Part shown: piece after piece, positions 16,343 through 25,475 of the stretch
Position numbering within the stretch: the first letter of the stretch is position 1
Layout of the letters: each line of letters begins with the position of its first letter
NCBI RefSeq assembly: GCF_041321145.1
Contig: NZ_JBGGWA010000009.1
Location: 124,001 to 188,000, forward strand
From: Paraburkholderia sp041321145
GTDB taxonomy: Bacteria > Pseudomonadota > Gammaproteobacteria > Burkholderiales > Burkholderiaceae
Direction of reading: 5' to 3'
DNA: 64,000 nt
Program-made: the position numbers and the translations under genes
Notes under the pieces: model-generated
The model's input: only the letters and a program-made list of their open reading frames with translations
The model's database searches: none
What the model was told of the DNA's origin: nothing

Positions 16343-16660
16343 ATGACTGACACCACGCAACAGCTTGCGCTCGGCGGCCAGAAGATCGTCGATGATCTGC
16401 GGGTGCTGCTGACAGACTCGGAAGAAATGCTGCGGCTTGCCGCCAATGTGCCGGGAGAGGGCGTCGGCGCGCTACGCGACCGGTTGGGCTCGCATGTCGA
16501 AACCCTGCAATCGGCCCTCGGCGATGCGCAGCAGAACGCGCAGCGGCGCTATCGGGCCGCGGCCGTCAACACCGAACGCTACGTGCGTCACAACCCCTGG
16601 CGCGCGATCGGCATCGCCGCGAGCGTCGGTTTCCTGCTTGGCGTGCTGAGCGCGCGCTAA
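16343..16660 (+). CDS. DUF883 / ElaB-YqjD-type membrane-anchored protein
   Basis: A 105-aa protein. The N-terminal 75 residues are a charged amphipathic helix (VDDLRVLLTDSEEMLRLAAN). The C-terminus has the family sequence VRHNPWRAIGIAASVGFLLGVLSAR, a single membrane anchor. E. coli homologues ElaB and YqjD sit in the inner membrane, are induced on entry to stationary phase, and YqjD binds ribosomes. Two adjacent ATGs exist; 16343 has better spacing from AGGAG (16332-16336). A sigma-54 promoter lies upstream, so induction by the divergent activator is expected. That control is unusual for this family. Confidence 0.85.
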   Translation: MTDTTQQLALGGQKIVDDLRVLLTDSEEMLRLAANVPGEGVGALRDRLGSHVETLQSALGDAQQNAQRRYRAAAVNTERYVRHNPWRAIGIAASVGFLLGVLSAR

Positions 16661-16708
16661 CGCGCAGATCTCGACGCCAACCTGTTTGACAATCACATGG
16701 AGTTAACG

Positions 16709-16978
16709 ATGGCACGACCAAAAATTGGCATCTTCGGTGCGCTGATGGCGCTGGGCGCCGTTCTGGCGGTGCGTTACGCGCAGCGAAATCGCGCTGCGCA
16801 GGTTCCGGCGGCGCGAGAACTGAGCCGCTGGGAGGATGAGGGCGGCAAGACGGCTACGCCGTCCGGCAGCGTGACGGCGGCGAGCGCCAACCCCTCGACG
16901 CCCGGTGCCGCGCACGGCGCCGATGGCTCAGCGCGTTTGAACGGCCAAGGTCGTGCATGGCCATTTCCGCGCAGTTGA
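16709..16978 (+). CDS. Small membrane-anchored protein, unknown
   Basis: An 89-aa protein with one N-terminal hydrophobic segment (IGIFGALMALGAVLAVRYA), then a polar Ala/Gly/Ser/Thr-rich tail. An ATG at 16697 is in frame, but GGAG followed by six bases points to 16709 as the start. It follows the DUF883 gene by 48 bases on the same strand and is probably in its sigma-54-driven transcript. No recognised domain; it may be a membrane partner of the DUF883 protein. Confidence 0.65.
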   Translation: MARPKIGIFGALMALGAVLAVRYAQRNRAAQVPAARELSRWEDEGGKTATPSGSVTAASANPSTPGAAHGADGSARLNGQGRAWPFPRS

Positions 16979-17061
16979 TGGCGCCGGCGTCCCCCTGCGT
17001 CGACGTGTCGCCTTGACGAGAGGCGCCTCGCGCGAACTATAAATTTGTCTCGATAACGCCG

Positions 17062-17225
17062 TATAATAGGTAAATAGACAACAATGCCGCATCTGGATTG
17101 ATAGTTTCCCTATCGATTGTTGCGGTATTGAATCAAGTCAAAGGTTCGGCGCTTTTGCAAAACGTTAGCGTGTGCTCACATCTGGGCGCGCCAGGGCGCA
17201 GCAACAAGCCGTCGGCCGGCTTTTT
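17062..17225 (+). ncRNA. Candidate small RNA or structured leader
   Basis: A perfect -10 hexamer TATAAT at 17062-17067 (no good -35) is followed by a strongly structured 49-base element: CAATGCCGCA (17082-17091) can pair with TGCGGTATTG (17121-17130), with an inner stem TTGATAG/CTATCGA. At 17206-17225 the stem AAGCCG/CGGCTT with a run of T's looks like an intrinsic terminator. A transcript from about 17073 to 17225 would be about 150 nt. It ends 55 bases before the response-regulator gene, so it is either an independent small RNA or an attenuated leader. Confidence 0.45.
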
Positions 17226-17279
17226 CAGCATGCGGTTTTGCATGTTTCCCCATTTACGCTTTCGGGCTTTCGAGACGCG

Positions 17280-18680
17280 ATGCCACACGTACTGATTGTC
17301 GACGACGATGCGAGTACCCGCGAGGCGCTTTCCGCCATCATTGGGGAAGACGGCTTGACCACCGCCACCGCGGGGGATTTGCGCGAAGCGCGCATTCAAC
17401 TGGTTCGGCAGATGCCGGACGTCGTCTTTACCGACCTGAAGCTGCCCGACGGCAGTGGAGTCGATCTGTTTGAAGATCTCGATCCGCGCTCCGGCGTGGA
17501 AGTGATCGTGATTACCGGCCACGCCACGGTGGAGTCGGCGGTCAACGCGCTGAAAATGGGCGCCACCGACTATCTGGTGAAGCCCATCAACATGCAGCGC
17601 GTGAAGGCGATCCTGTCGCGCCTGCCGCGCGCCGGCGACCTCAAGGCGGAAATCGGCACGCTACGCGGCGAGTTGCGCCGCATGGGACGGTTCGGTCTGA
17701 TGCTCGGCAATTCGCCGGCCATGCAGGAGGTCTACGACCAGGTCAGCCGGGTCGCGCCGACGGCGGCCTCGGTCATGCTGGTGGGCGAGTCGGGCACCGG
17801 CAAGGAAGTCGCTGCGCAGACGCTGCACCAGCTCAGCTTGCGTCGTAAGCACGCGTTCCTCGCGGTGAACTGCGGCGCGATTTCGCCGAACCTGATCGAA
17901 TCGGAAATGTTCGGCCACGAGCGTGGCTCGTTCACCGGCGCGGACCGTCAGCACAAAGGCTATTTCGAACGCGCGAACGGCGGCACGCTGTTTCTCGACG
18001 AAATCACCGAAATGCCGATCGAGTTGCAGGTGAAACTGCTGCGCGTGCTGGAAACCGGCATGTTCATGCGGGTCGGCACGACCAAGGAAATCGAAACGGA
18101 TGTACGCCTGATCGCGGCCACTAACCGCGATCCGGAGCAGGCCGTGCTCGAAGGCAAGCTGCGGCTCGACTTGTACCACCGCCTGAACGTGTTTCCGATC
18201 AGCTTGCCGCCGCTGCGTGACCGGGGTAAGGACGTCGAACTGCTCGCGCAAGCGTTCCTCGACGAACTCAACGAGCGTCACAGCACGAAGAAGCACTTCC
18301 CCGCCGCACTGAAGGACATGCTGATGTCGTATCCATGGCCGGGTAATGTGCGCGAGCTGAAGAACTATGTGCAGCGCGCGCACATCATGTCGGGTTCGGA
18401 TTCGGACAGCACGGCGACGGTGCCGTTGCAGATCACCTTGTCGAAACCCGCGGCCGGCACGGCGATCACGATTCCGTTCGGCACGTCGCTCGCCGAAGCC
18501 GACCGTCAGCTGATTGTGGCGACGCTCGAACAATGCGGCGGTGTAAAGACGCGCGCCGCGGAGATTCTCGGCATCAGTTTGAAGACGCTGTACAACCGTC
18601 TGGTCGAGTATGGCAACGACGCGCGTGAGGACGGTGATTCCGCCGACGAATCGCGCGCATTGCGCGGTGCGGATGCTTAA
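17280..18680 (+). CDS. NtrC-family response regulator, sigma-54 dependent
   Basis: A 466-aa regulator with receiver (1-115; D8/D9, phosphoacceptor D52 in VVFTDLKLPDGSG, K101), AAA+ domain (about 140-370; GESGTGKE at 169-176, GSFTGA at 216-221, GGTLFLDE near 234-241) and Fis-type helix-turn-helix (RAAEILGISLKTLYNRL). No cognate kinase gene is adjacent, so it is an orphan regulator here. The start at 17280 begins directly with the receiver strand; the frame stays open upstream through the terminator-like hairpin, which argues against an earlier start. It is the second sigma-54 activator in 4 kb; its C-terminal HTH resembles that of the divergent PspF-like gene. Confidence 0.88.
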   Translation: MPHVLIVDDDASTREALSAIIGEDGLTTATAGDLREARIQLVRQMPDVVFTDLKLPDGSGVDLFEDLDPRSGVEVIVITGHATVESAVNALKMGATDYLVKPINMQRVKAILSRLPRAGDLKAEIGTLRGELRRMGRFGLMLGNSPAMQEVYDQVSRVAPTAASVMLVGESGTGKEVAAQTLHQLSLRRKHAFLAVNCGAISPNLIESEMFGHERGSFTGADRQHKGYFERANGGTLFLDEITEMPIELQVKLLRVLETGMFMRVGTTKEIETDVRLIAATNRDPEQAVLEGKLRLDLYHRLNVFPISLPPLRDRGKDVELLAQAFLDELNERHSTKKHFPAALKDMLMSYPWPGNVRELKNYVQRAHIMSGSDSDSTATVPLQITLSKPAAGTAITIPFGTSLAEADRQLIVATLEQCGGVKTRAAEILGISLKTLYNRLVEYGNDAREDGDSADESRALRGADA

Positions 18681-18833
18681 CGTGGCTTAACGCACGCTCG
18701 GTGGCCTGGCGCGCGATACAGCGCCGGGCTCGCCTCGGCCCTCTCAACAAAACGCCATCCAGCCGGGTGCGCATCGGTAACGGCACAGGCCTTGCTGCGG
18801 TCCAGGGGAACGCAAAAAACGAGGATAACCGAC

Positions 18834-19076
18834 ATGCCGGAATACGCTGCCGCACCCGCGCTTCCCCTTCCACAGCACGCTCACCGTCCCGAGCCGATCG
18901 AACCGCCATCACCGCCGCCAGATCCCGGCGAGCCTGACACGATTCCGAGCCCCGGTCCGACTCCGGACCCGATCGAACCCGTTGCTCCGCCGATCGGCGA
19001 TCCGCCGCCGCAGCCCACACAAACGCCACAAGCCAGTCAGCGTCGGCCCGCGCAGCCGCGAGGCATGCGACTCTGA
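18834..19076 (+). CDS. Small proline-rich protein, unknown
   Basis: An 80-aa protein of which about one third is proline, with PEPIEPPSPPPDPGEPDTIP-type repeats between residues 18 and 60 and a basic C-terminus. The GAGGATAACCGAC leader before the ATG provides a ribosome site. It follows the sigma-54 response regulator by 150 bases. No domain recognised; probably extended and unfolded. Confidence 0.55.
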   Translation: MPEYAAAPALPLPQHAHRPEPIEPPSPPPDPGEPDTIPSPGPTPDPIEPVAPPIGDPPPQPTQTPQASQRRPAQPRGMRL

Positions 19077-19223
19077 TGCCTTCCGTGCGCTGCGCCACCG
19101 GCGCAGCGGTTTTATGAACTTGTTACAAGGGCGACGCATCTTTTACCGGCAATTTACCGTCGTGACCTAGACTGTATTGATGCCGCTCTCAATTGCGGCG
19201 GGCTTCCCGTGGAGGCATCGATC

Positions 19224-19436
19224 ATGAGACATCCAGCATTGCGCCGTTCCGCGCGCCACTCGAAGCGCGATTCCCGGCCGGGCAGCAGTAAGAGCGGGCC
19301 GCCCGAATCCCCGGATCCGGCCGCGCAGAACCGCGTCGCGCCTCATGCGCCGCCGGACGGCGATCACAACCAGGGCGGCGTGCGTCCGGAAGGGCTGGAA
19401 TACCAGCGCGATCTCGGCTCGGAACAGGACGCCTGA
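19224..19436 (+). CDS. Small hydrophilic protein, unknown
   Basis: A 70-aa basic, Pro/Gly/Ser-rich protein (RRSARHSKRDSRPGSSKSG, then DGDHNQGGVRPEGLEYQRDL). A GGAGG site at 19211-19215 supports the ATG at 19224; an in-frame GTG at 19209 would overlap that site. No signal peptide, membrane segment or known motif. It sits alone between the proline-rich gene and otsA. Composition suggests an intrinsically disordered stress-type protein, an inference only. Confidence 0.5.
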   Translation: MRHPALRRSARHSKRDSRPGSSKSGPPESPDPAAQNRVAPHAPPDGDHNQGGVRPEGLEYQRDLGSEQDA

Positions 19437-19656
19437 ACGGGTTTGACGGCCGGTAAGAAGGTTCGGGTAAGGTTCGGGTTCGTCATACAAAGCAGAAAAA
19501 ACTTCTTCGCGGCGCGTCCGTGCCGCGTGTTTCTGCTCGCTCGTCACATTTGCATACATTTTTATTTCCAGCATCTAAAAAAACGGCACGCGACTTGCAT
19601 GCAGCGTTCTGGCACATATCCGTATGCAACGAAGCAACTGACCAGGTGGAGCACCA

Positions 19657-21093
19657 ATGAGCAGACTGATCGTGGTATCGAATCGTGTCGCGCCGACCCA
19701 GGAAGGCCGTCCCGCCGCAGGTGGCCTCGCGATCGGCGTGCTGGACGCGTTGAAGGAAACCGGCGGAGTCTGGTTCGGCTGGAGTGGTGAGACGGTGAGT
19801 GAACCGTCCCGTCCGGTCATCGAAAAGCAGGGCAATGTGACGTACGCGACGGTGGGCCTCACCAAGCGCGACTACGATCAGTACTATCGCGGCTTTTCGA
19901 ACGCAACGCTGTGGCCGACGTTCCACTATCGCAATGACCTGTCGCGCTACGACCGGCAGGAGTACGCGGGCTATCAGCGCGTCAACGCGACGCTCGCCAA
20001 GCAGCTCAAGGAACTGCTCCAACCCGATGACATCATCTGGGTGCACGACTATCACCTGCTGCCGTTTGCGCGCTGCCTGCGCGAGCTCGGCGTGAAGAAC
20101 CCGATCGGCTTCTTCCTGCATATTCCGTTTCCGGTTCCAGAAGTACTCCGCACGATTCCGCCGCATGAGGAATTGGTCAAGGCGATGTGCAGCTACGACG
20201 TGGTCGGCTTCCAGACCGACGCGGATCGCCAGTCGTTCGTCGATTTTATCGAGCGCGGCCAGCATGGCACCTCGAGCGAAGACGGCATGGTGCACGCCTA
20301 CAACCGCTTCCTGAAAGTGGGCGCGTACCCGATCGGCATCTATCCCGATGCGATCGCCAAGGCCGCCGAGCAGTTCACCGATCGCAAGCCGGTACGCAGC
20401 CTGCGTGACGGCATGCGCGGGCGCAAGCTGATCATGAGTGTCGACCGGCTCGATTATTCAAAGGGTCTGGTGGAGCGCTTTCAGGCATTCGAACGGCTGC
20501 TGCTGAACGCACCGGGCTGGCACGGACGCGTTTCGCTGGTGCAGATCGCGCCGCCGACGCGCGCGGATGTGCAGACCTATCAACGCATTCGTCAGACGCT
20601 GGAGGGCGAAGCGGGCCGCATCAACGGCCGGTTCGCGCAACTCGACTGGACGCCGATTCAGTATCTGAACCGCAAATACGAACGTAACCTGCTGATGGCG
20701 CTGTTCCGGCAATCGCAGGTCGGCTATGTGACGCCGCTGCGCGATGGGATGAACCTCGTGGCGAAGGAGTACGTCGCATCGCAGGATCCGGCCGATCCTG
20801 GTGTGCTGGTGCTATCGCAATTCGCGGGCGCGGCCGAGCAACTGCCGGGCGCACTGGTCGTGAATCCGTTCGATCTGTCGCAGATGGCCGAGGCCTTGGA
20901 GCGCGCGCTGTCGATGCCGCTCGCCGAACGGCAAGCACGTCATGCGGACATGATGGCGCCGATGCGCGAGAACAATCTGTCGGTGTGGCGCGATACCTTC
21001 CTCGGCGATTTGCGCAACGTCGCGACGGCATCTTCGGTGACGGCCAAGGCGGTGAAACTCGCTGACGTAAGGGCGACCTCGCCGGGTCGGTAG
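19657..21093 (+). CDS. otsA: Trehalose-6-phosphate synthase (UDP-forming)
   Basis: GT20 glycosyltransferase (478 aa) joining UDP-glucose and glucose-6-phosphate into trehalose-6-phosphate, the first step of osmoprotectant trehalose synthesis. It begins MSRLIVVSNRV, with the family Gly-rich loop AGGLAIGVLDAL, the VHDYHLLPFA substrate motif, DRLDYSKGL and the nucleotide-sugar site RDGMNLVAKEY. Length is normal. The start follows GGTGGAGC. The phosphatase otsB is not in the window, so it must be elsewhere. A terminator follows. Confidence 0.95.
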   Translation: MSRLIVVSNRVAPTQEGRPAAGGLAIGVLDALKETGGVWFGWSGETVSEPSRPVIEKQGNVTYATVGLTKRDYDQYYRGFSNATLWPTFHYRNDLSRYDRQEYAGYQRVNATLAKQLKELLQPDDIIWVHDYHLLPFARCLRELGVKNPIGFFLHIPFPVPEVLRTIPPHEELVKAMCSYDVVGFQTDADRQSFVDFIERGQHGTSSEDGMVHAYNRFLKVGAYPIGIYPDAIAKAAEQFTDRKPVRSLRDGMRGRKLIMSVDRLDYSKGLVERFQAFERLLLNAPGWHGRVSLVQIAPPTRADVQTYQRIRQTLEGEAGRINGRFAQLDWTPIQYLNRKYERNLLMALFRQSQVGYVTPLRDGMNLVAKEYVASQDPADPGVLVLSQFAGAAEQLPGALVVNPFDLSQMAEALERALSMPLAERQARHADMMAPMRENNLSVWRDTFLGDLRNVATASSVTAKAVKLADVRATSPGR

Positions 21094-21166
21094 CGGCGGA
21101 GCAGAGCGGTCGACCCGCGCGTGCCGGTCACGTCGAAACTGATTCGAGCAGGGCCGAGGGAAAAGA

Positions 21167-21203
21167 GAAGGGCGCGGATCGCGTGGTGCGATTCGCGCCC
21201 TTC
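21167..21203. terminator. Terminator between otsA and MFS gene
   Basis: A perfect 10-bp stem GAAGGGCGCG/CGCGCCCTTC closes a 17-base loop that itself contains ATCGC/GCGAT pairing. It separates convergent genes. Confidence 0.75.
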
Positions 21204-21247
21204 GTTTATGGAGGGTTCAGGTGAGTGATGGTGCGCTCAGAGGGTGC

Positions 21248-22696
21248 TCAGGCAGCAGCGACATTCACCCGGGGCATCACCCGCAGCGTGCTGACCACGG
21301 CGGCGACCGCCGAAAAACCCGCGGCCACATACAGCACCACGATCGGCCCATGCTGTGGCGCGATGCCGAAGATCAGCGCGACCAGGGCGGCGCCCAGCGT
21401 CTGTCCGGTCAGGCGCGCGGTGCCGAGCATGCCGCTCGCGCCGCCGCTTCGCTCGCGCGGCGCGGCCGACAGCATGGTCCGGTTGTTCGGCGACTGAAAG
21501 ATTCCGAAGCCCGCGCCGCATAGCGCCATGCGCCACGCGATCTGCAGGGGCTGCGGATGCGCGCCGAGCGTCGCGAGCAGCAGCAGGCCGGCCGTCATTG
21601 CAACGAGTCCGACGCCGCCCAGCCAACCGGACGAAATCCTGTCCGCCAGTACGCCCGCAATCGGCGCCGCGATGATAATCACCGCCGGCCAGGGTGTCAT
21701 CAGCAAGCCGGTTTCCACCTGCGAAAAACCCAGCGTGTCCTGCAGCAGAAACGGCAGCGACACGAAGGCCAGCATCTGCGCGCAGAACGAACAGACCGAG
21801 GTGCCGATCGACAGCGCGAACACCGGAATCTTCAGCAAATCGATCGGCAGCAAGGGCGCGGCCTGGGTCAGCTGACGGCGCACGAAGAAGTAGCCGATCG
21901 CCACTGCGCCGAGCGCTTCCGCGGCGATCCAGCCGAAGCCTTCGCCGTGGCCGAGACCGTCGACCGCAAAAATCAGCAGGCCGAACACGAACGCGTTCAT
22001 CACCGCGCTCAGATAGTCGTATGGCGAATCGTGGCCGGGATTCATCGGCAGCGCCTTGAAGCCGCCGACGATCGCCGCGATGCCGATCGGCACATTGATC
22101 GCGAACAGCCAGGGCCACGAGGCGATGGCGAGCACGCCGGAGGCGACCGTTGGCCCGACCGCGGACGACACCGCGACCACCATCGCATTGATCGCAACGC
22201 CGCGCCCGAGTTGCGCGGGCGGATAGATCATGCGCACCAGCGCGGTGTTGACGCTCATGATGCCCGCCGCGCCGAAGCCCTGAATCACGCGGGCAAGCGC
22301 GAGCGTCGGCAGGGAGGTGGACAGCGCGCAACCGAACGACGCCACCGTGAACAGGATCAGCCCGGCCAGATAGACGCGCCGGTAGCCGATGCGGTCGCCG
22401 AGCGACGCGAGCGGCAGTAGCGAAATGGTGACGGCGAGCTGGTACGCGTTGACGACCCAGATCGAGCCGGCCGCGCTGGCGTGCAGATTGCGCGCGATGG
22501 TCGGCAGCGCTACGTTGGCGATCGCGCTGTCGAGCACCGCCAGCGTGAGGCCAAGCGCGATAACCAGCATCGCCCAGTAGCGTTGCGGAAGCGGCAAGCC
22601 CTGTTCGGTGCTATCCGCGAGCGGCGTGCCGACGGCAAGGGTGTCGGCGGCTTCGGCGGGCATCGAACCGTCCTTGCGCGATGGTTGTGCGTGCAT
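21248..22696 (-). CDS. MFS drug-efflux transporter (DHA2/EmrB-QacA type)
   Basis: A 482-aa inner-membrane transporter with about 14 hydrophobic segments. Family marks include LDSAIANVALPTIARNL in helix 1, GDRIGYRR in the loop after helix 2, the R-Q-G-x-G-A motif (RVIQGFGAAG) and the antiporter motif C near SAVGPTVASG. Such proteins expel toxic compounds in exchange for protons. The start is uncertain: ATG at 22696 has a weak ribosome site, while ATG at 22663 (MPAEAADT) has AAGGACGG seven bases before it. No membrane-fusion partner is adjacent. Confidence 0.85.
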   Translation of the reverse strand: MHAQPSRKDGSMPAEAADTLAVGTPLADSTEQGLPLPQRYWAMLVIALGLTLAVLDSAIANVALPTIARNLHASAAGSIWVVNAYQLAVTISLLPLASLGDRIGYRRVYLAGLILFTVASFGCALSTSLPTLALARVIQGFGAAGIMSVNTALVRMIYPPAQLGRGVAINAMVVAVSSAVGPTVASGVLAIASWPWLFAINVPIGIAAIVGGFKALPMNPGHDSPYDYLSAVMNAFVFGLLIFAVDGLGHGEGFGWIAAEALGAVAIGYFFVRRQLTQAAPLLPIDLLKIPVFALSIGTSVCSFCAQMLAFVSLPFLLQDTLGFSQVETGLLMTPWPAVIIIAAPIAGVLADRISSGWLGGVGLVAMTAGLLLLATLGAHPQPLQIAWRMALCGAGFGIFQSPNNRTMLSAAPRERSGGASGMLGTARLTGQTLGAALVALIFGIAPQHGPIVVLYVAAGFSAVAAVVSTLRVMPRVNVAAA

Positions 22697-22831
22697 CGTT
22701 CTTTTGAATTGAAGTGGGGCGGCTGGTCCGCTACACGATCATCCACGCGTGCTGACGGCCGCCGTGGGCAAACCGGCGGCAACCGCGACGATGCCGGCGC
22801 CGCACAGCGCACCCGCATCGCGTCTCACGCA

Positions 22832-23335
22832 TTATTTGAGTTCGTACAGACCGGTGTGAGTGGTCGAGTCGAGTTCATTCAGATGCGTCATGAAGCGCGC
22901 GACCGCATTGGTGGTGTCCGCGTTGATGGGCAGGTGCGGCACCTTCAGCGCATGCAGGCGGAAGATGTAGCGATGCGCCCTGTCGCCACGCGGCGGCGCG
23001 GCGCCACCGAAGCCGACTGTGCCGTAGTCGTTGCGTACCTGCAGCGCGCCTTGCGGCAGCAGCGAGCCGTCGGCTTTGCCGGCATTGCGCGGCAGTGAGC
23101 GGGCCTCGGCCGGAATGTTGACGACCACCCAGTGCCAGAAGCCGCTGCCCGTGGGCGCGTCGGGATCGTGAACGGTGAGTGCGAAGCTTTGGGTGTCGGG
23201 CGGCGGCGCGTCCCACTGCAACGCGGGCGAGATGTTCTCGCCGTCCACGCCGAATGCTTTGTCGTGGTATTCGTGGGCTTTCGGCATGAAGCCGTTGGTG
23301 GGAAATTCGTCGGACCAGAGACGGAAATCAGCCAT
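22832..23335 (-). CDS. YbhB/YbcL family (PEBP-like) protein
   Basis: A 167-aa protein of the phosphatidylethanolamine-binding-protein fold. It shows ISPALQWDAPP, the ligand-pocket motif HDPDAPTGSGFWHWVVVNIP and GPxPPxG-like GGAAPPRGDRAHRYIF. Bacterial homologues (E. coli YbhB, YbcL) have no settled function. It begins directly in the fold without a signal peptide, so it is cytoplasmic. GGAGG before the ATG supports the start at 23335. Confidence 0.88.
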   Translation of the reverse strand: MADFRLWSDEFPTNGFMPKAHEYHDKAFGVDGENISPALQWDAPPPDTQSFALTVHDPDAPTGSGFWHWVVVNIPAEARSLPRNAGKADGSLLPQGALQVRNDYGTVGFGGAAPPRGDRAHRYIFRLHALKVPHLPINADTTNAVARFMTHLNELDSTTHTGLYELK

Positions 23336-23520
23336 TGTGTGCCTCCCTTCTTGAGTGGGTTCTGGGATGATCGGGGTGTGTTTTTTTGCTGCCGCCTTGC
23401 CACTGAATTGCCAGCGGGATTGTTGCAGCGTTGGCATGCAAAAATGCTCCGAGCTAGCCAATCGAGTGTATCACCAGCGGCGTCGGGATTCGCTCCAGCG
23501 AGGCAAACTACAAGCGGCTT

Positions 23521-23967
23521 TCAGCCGCGCTCCTCGAAGCGGGGCGCGTCGCTCTTCAGCCACTCGACGAGCCGCTGCAACACGCCCTCGATATCGCGAT
23601 TCGCACCACGCAAAGCGCATTCCCACACCACCCCCACGCGCCAACCGTTCGCGAGCAACGCCTCGCGAACCTTGTCGTCGTTGCTGCGATTGCGGCCGAT
23701 CTTGTCGCGCCAGAACTCGGGCCGCGTCTGCGGCCATTTGAAAAGATGACAGTCGTGGCCGTGCCAGAAACAGCCATGCACCAGCACGACGGCGCGGTAG
23801 CGCGGCAGCACGATGTCGGGGCGCCCCGGTAGATCGCGCGCGTCCAGACGGAAACGAAAGCCCTGGCCGTGCAGCAGGCTGCGGATCAGGATTTCCGGTT
23901 TCGTATTGCGGCCGCGAATGCCGGACATCATCCGGCTGCGCGTCGCGCTATCGACGATATCGACCAT
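23521..23967 (-). CDS. vsr: Very short patch repair endonuclease
   Basis: A 148-aa Vsr. In E. coli this enzyme nicks 5' of the T in T:G mismatches that arise when 5-methylcytosine in the Dcm site deaminates. It starts MVDIVDSATRSRMMSGIRGRNTKPE, a Vsr hallmark, and carries the active-site Asp in GRPDIVLP and the His/Cys zinc-binding area GCFWHGHDCHLFKWP. It lies 86 bases downstream of the cytosine methyltransferase gene on the same strand, the usual pairing. Confidence 0.95.
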   Translation of the reverse strand: MVDIVDSATRSRMMSGIRGRNTKPEILIRSLLHGQGFRFRLDARDLPGRPDIVLPRYRAVVLVHGCFWHGHDCHLFKWPQTRPEFWRDKIGRNRSNDDKVREALLANGWRVGVVWECALRGANRDIEGVLQRLVEWLKSDAPRFEERG

Positions 23968-24053
23968 CGTTAAAGCCTACGTAGCGCACATGTAGCCGAT
24001 CAGGCCATTCAGGTGTAGAGCGAAAGGGCTTGCTTCGAACCATTGTGCATCTC

Positions 24054-25292
24054 CTAGGCAAGCAGCGTTTGCACATGCGGCAGCATGATGCGCGCCACTT
24101 CCCGCATCACCGGCATCACGACGCTATTGCCGAATTGCCGGTAAGCCTGCGTGTCGCTGACCGGAATCCTGAAGGTATCGGGAAAGCCCATCAACCGTGC
24201 GCATTCGCGCGGCGTGAGGCGTCGCGGCCGCGATTGCTCGCCTTGATGGACCAGAATCTCCGAGCCGTCCTTGTGATAACGCGCGGAGAGTGTGCGCGTG
24301 ACGCTGTCCGGATAGGCCATGCCGAAGCCAAAGCCATTGCCCGCCGCGCGATGCTTCGCCGCGTAGTTTTGCAGATAGGTCCAGAGATTCGGCGTGAGCG
24401 TGTACTTCGGTTGTACGCGGTTGGCGGCGTGGTCGAAGAAGCGATCATGGTCCCACGGCAGCACCGGTTCGCTGCCGTCCGTGCGGTGCAGGATCGAGCC
24501 GAGGCGCGGCCCGCTTTCCGGCAGACGCAGATCGTCCCAGGAGAACGACGTCCTGCCGCGAAAACCGACGATGATGATGCGCTCCCGGTGCTGCGGCGTG
24601 AAATGCTGGCCGTCGACCACGCGGTAATGCACTTCGTAGCCGAGCTCGTCGCGCAAGGTTTGCAGGATCACGTCGAAGGTACGGCCTTTATCGTGCGACA
24701 GCAGATTCTTCACGTTCTCCAGCAGGAAAGCGGCGGGCCGCTTCGCCGCGATGATCCGCGCGACATCGAAAAACAGCGTGCCTTGCGTGGTGCACTCGAA
24801 GCCGTGCGGACGCCCGAGTGCGTTTTTCTTGCTGACGCCGGCAATCGAAAACGGCTGGCATGGAAAACCGCCGAGCAGCACGTCGTGACTCGGCACGTCT
24901 TCGGCGGGAAAGGAGACGATGTCGCCGATCAGCGCATGTTCGCCGCCTGCGGGGTAGTTCTCGCGGTAGGTCTTGGTGGAAAAATCGTTCCACTCGCTTG
25001 TGAAGACGCAATCGCCGCCGTGGGCCTCGAAGCCCATGCGAATGCCGCCGATGCCGGCGAACAGATCGATGAAGCGGAATTGGGCGTCGCCCATGACCGC
25101 GCCGTCCCGGGGCCGCCCGCTGCTGCGCAGCAGATCGCGCAAGGCCGGTTCGAGCATGGCCGGGCACGGTGTGGCGCCTTTTTCCCAGCGACGCACCGTC
25201 TTGATGTCCTTGCCGACATGCGCGGCGATTTCGCGTTGTGTGAAGCGGGCGCGCGCCTGTTTGAGCAGTTCGAGCGGTGCGGCGAGGGTCAC
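24054..25292 (-). CDS. dcm: DNA (cytosine-5) methyltransferase, Dcm-like, with N-terminal HTH
   Basis: A 412-aa C5-methyltransferase. Motif I FRFIDLFAGIGG, catalytic PCQPFS (motif IV), ENVKNL (motif VI) and the QHRERI motif VIII are all present, and the C-terminus (RQFGNSV) is complete. The sequence tracks E. coli Dcm closely (SIAGVSKKNALGR, RPRRLTPRECARLMGF), so CCWGG is the likely target by homology, supported by the vsr neighbour. The N-terminal 50 residues form a helix-turn-helix (FTQREIAAHVGKDIKTVRRWEKG), possibly autoregulatory. The start codon is GTG at 25292. No matching restriction enzyme is nearby. Confidence 0.92.
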   Translation of the reverse strand: MTLAAPLELLKQARARFTQREIAAHVGKDIKTVRRWEKGATPCPAMLEPALRDLLRSSGRPRDGAVMGDAQFRFIDLFAGIGGIRMGFEAHGGDCVFTSEWNDFSTKTYRENYPAGGEHALIGDIVSFPAEDVPSHDVLLGGFPCQPFSIAGVSKKNALGRPHGFECTTQGTLFFDVARIIAAKRPAAFLLENVKNLLSHDKGRTFDVILQTLRDELGYEVHYRVVDGQHFTPQHRERIIIVGFRGRTSFSWDDLRLPESGPRLGSILHRTDGSEPVLPWDHDRFFDHAANRVQPKYTLTPNLWTYLQNYAAKHRAAGNGFGFGMAYPDSVTRTLSARYHKDGSEILVHQGEQSRPRRLTPRECARLMGFPDTFRIPVSDTQAYRQFGNSVVMPVMREVARIMLPHVQTLLA

Positions 25293-25475
25293 GGAGGTCC
25301 TTGCTGGGAATTTTTGCGGACATTATGACCTAAGGTCGTCCCATTTCCCCGATTTTCGCAAAGAACGGGCAGAAAATTTCCGCGACGAACGTCGACCTAC
25401 GCCGAAATGCGGCTGTCACAGGTGGACGTGTAGGCTTTAAGCGTGACGCGAATTCCCCGCGTTGCGACGTGTTTG

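Noticed and set aside
24030..25328. A 432-codon + strand frame across dcm.
   Set aside because: Antisense shadow; dcm on the minus strand has all methyltransferase motifs.
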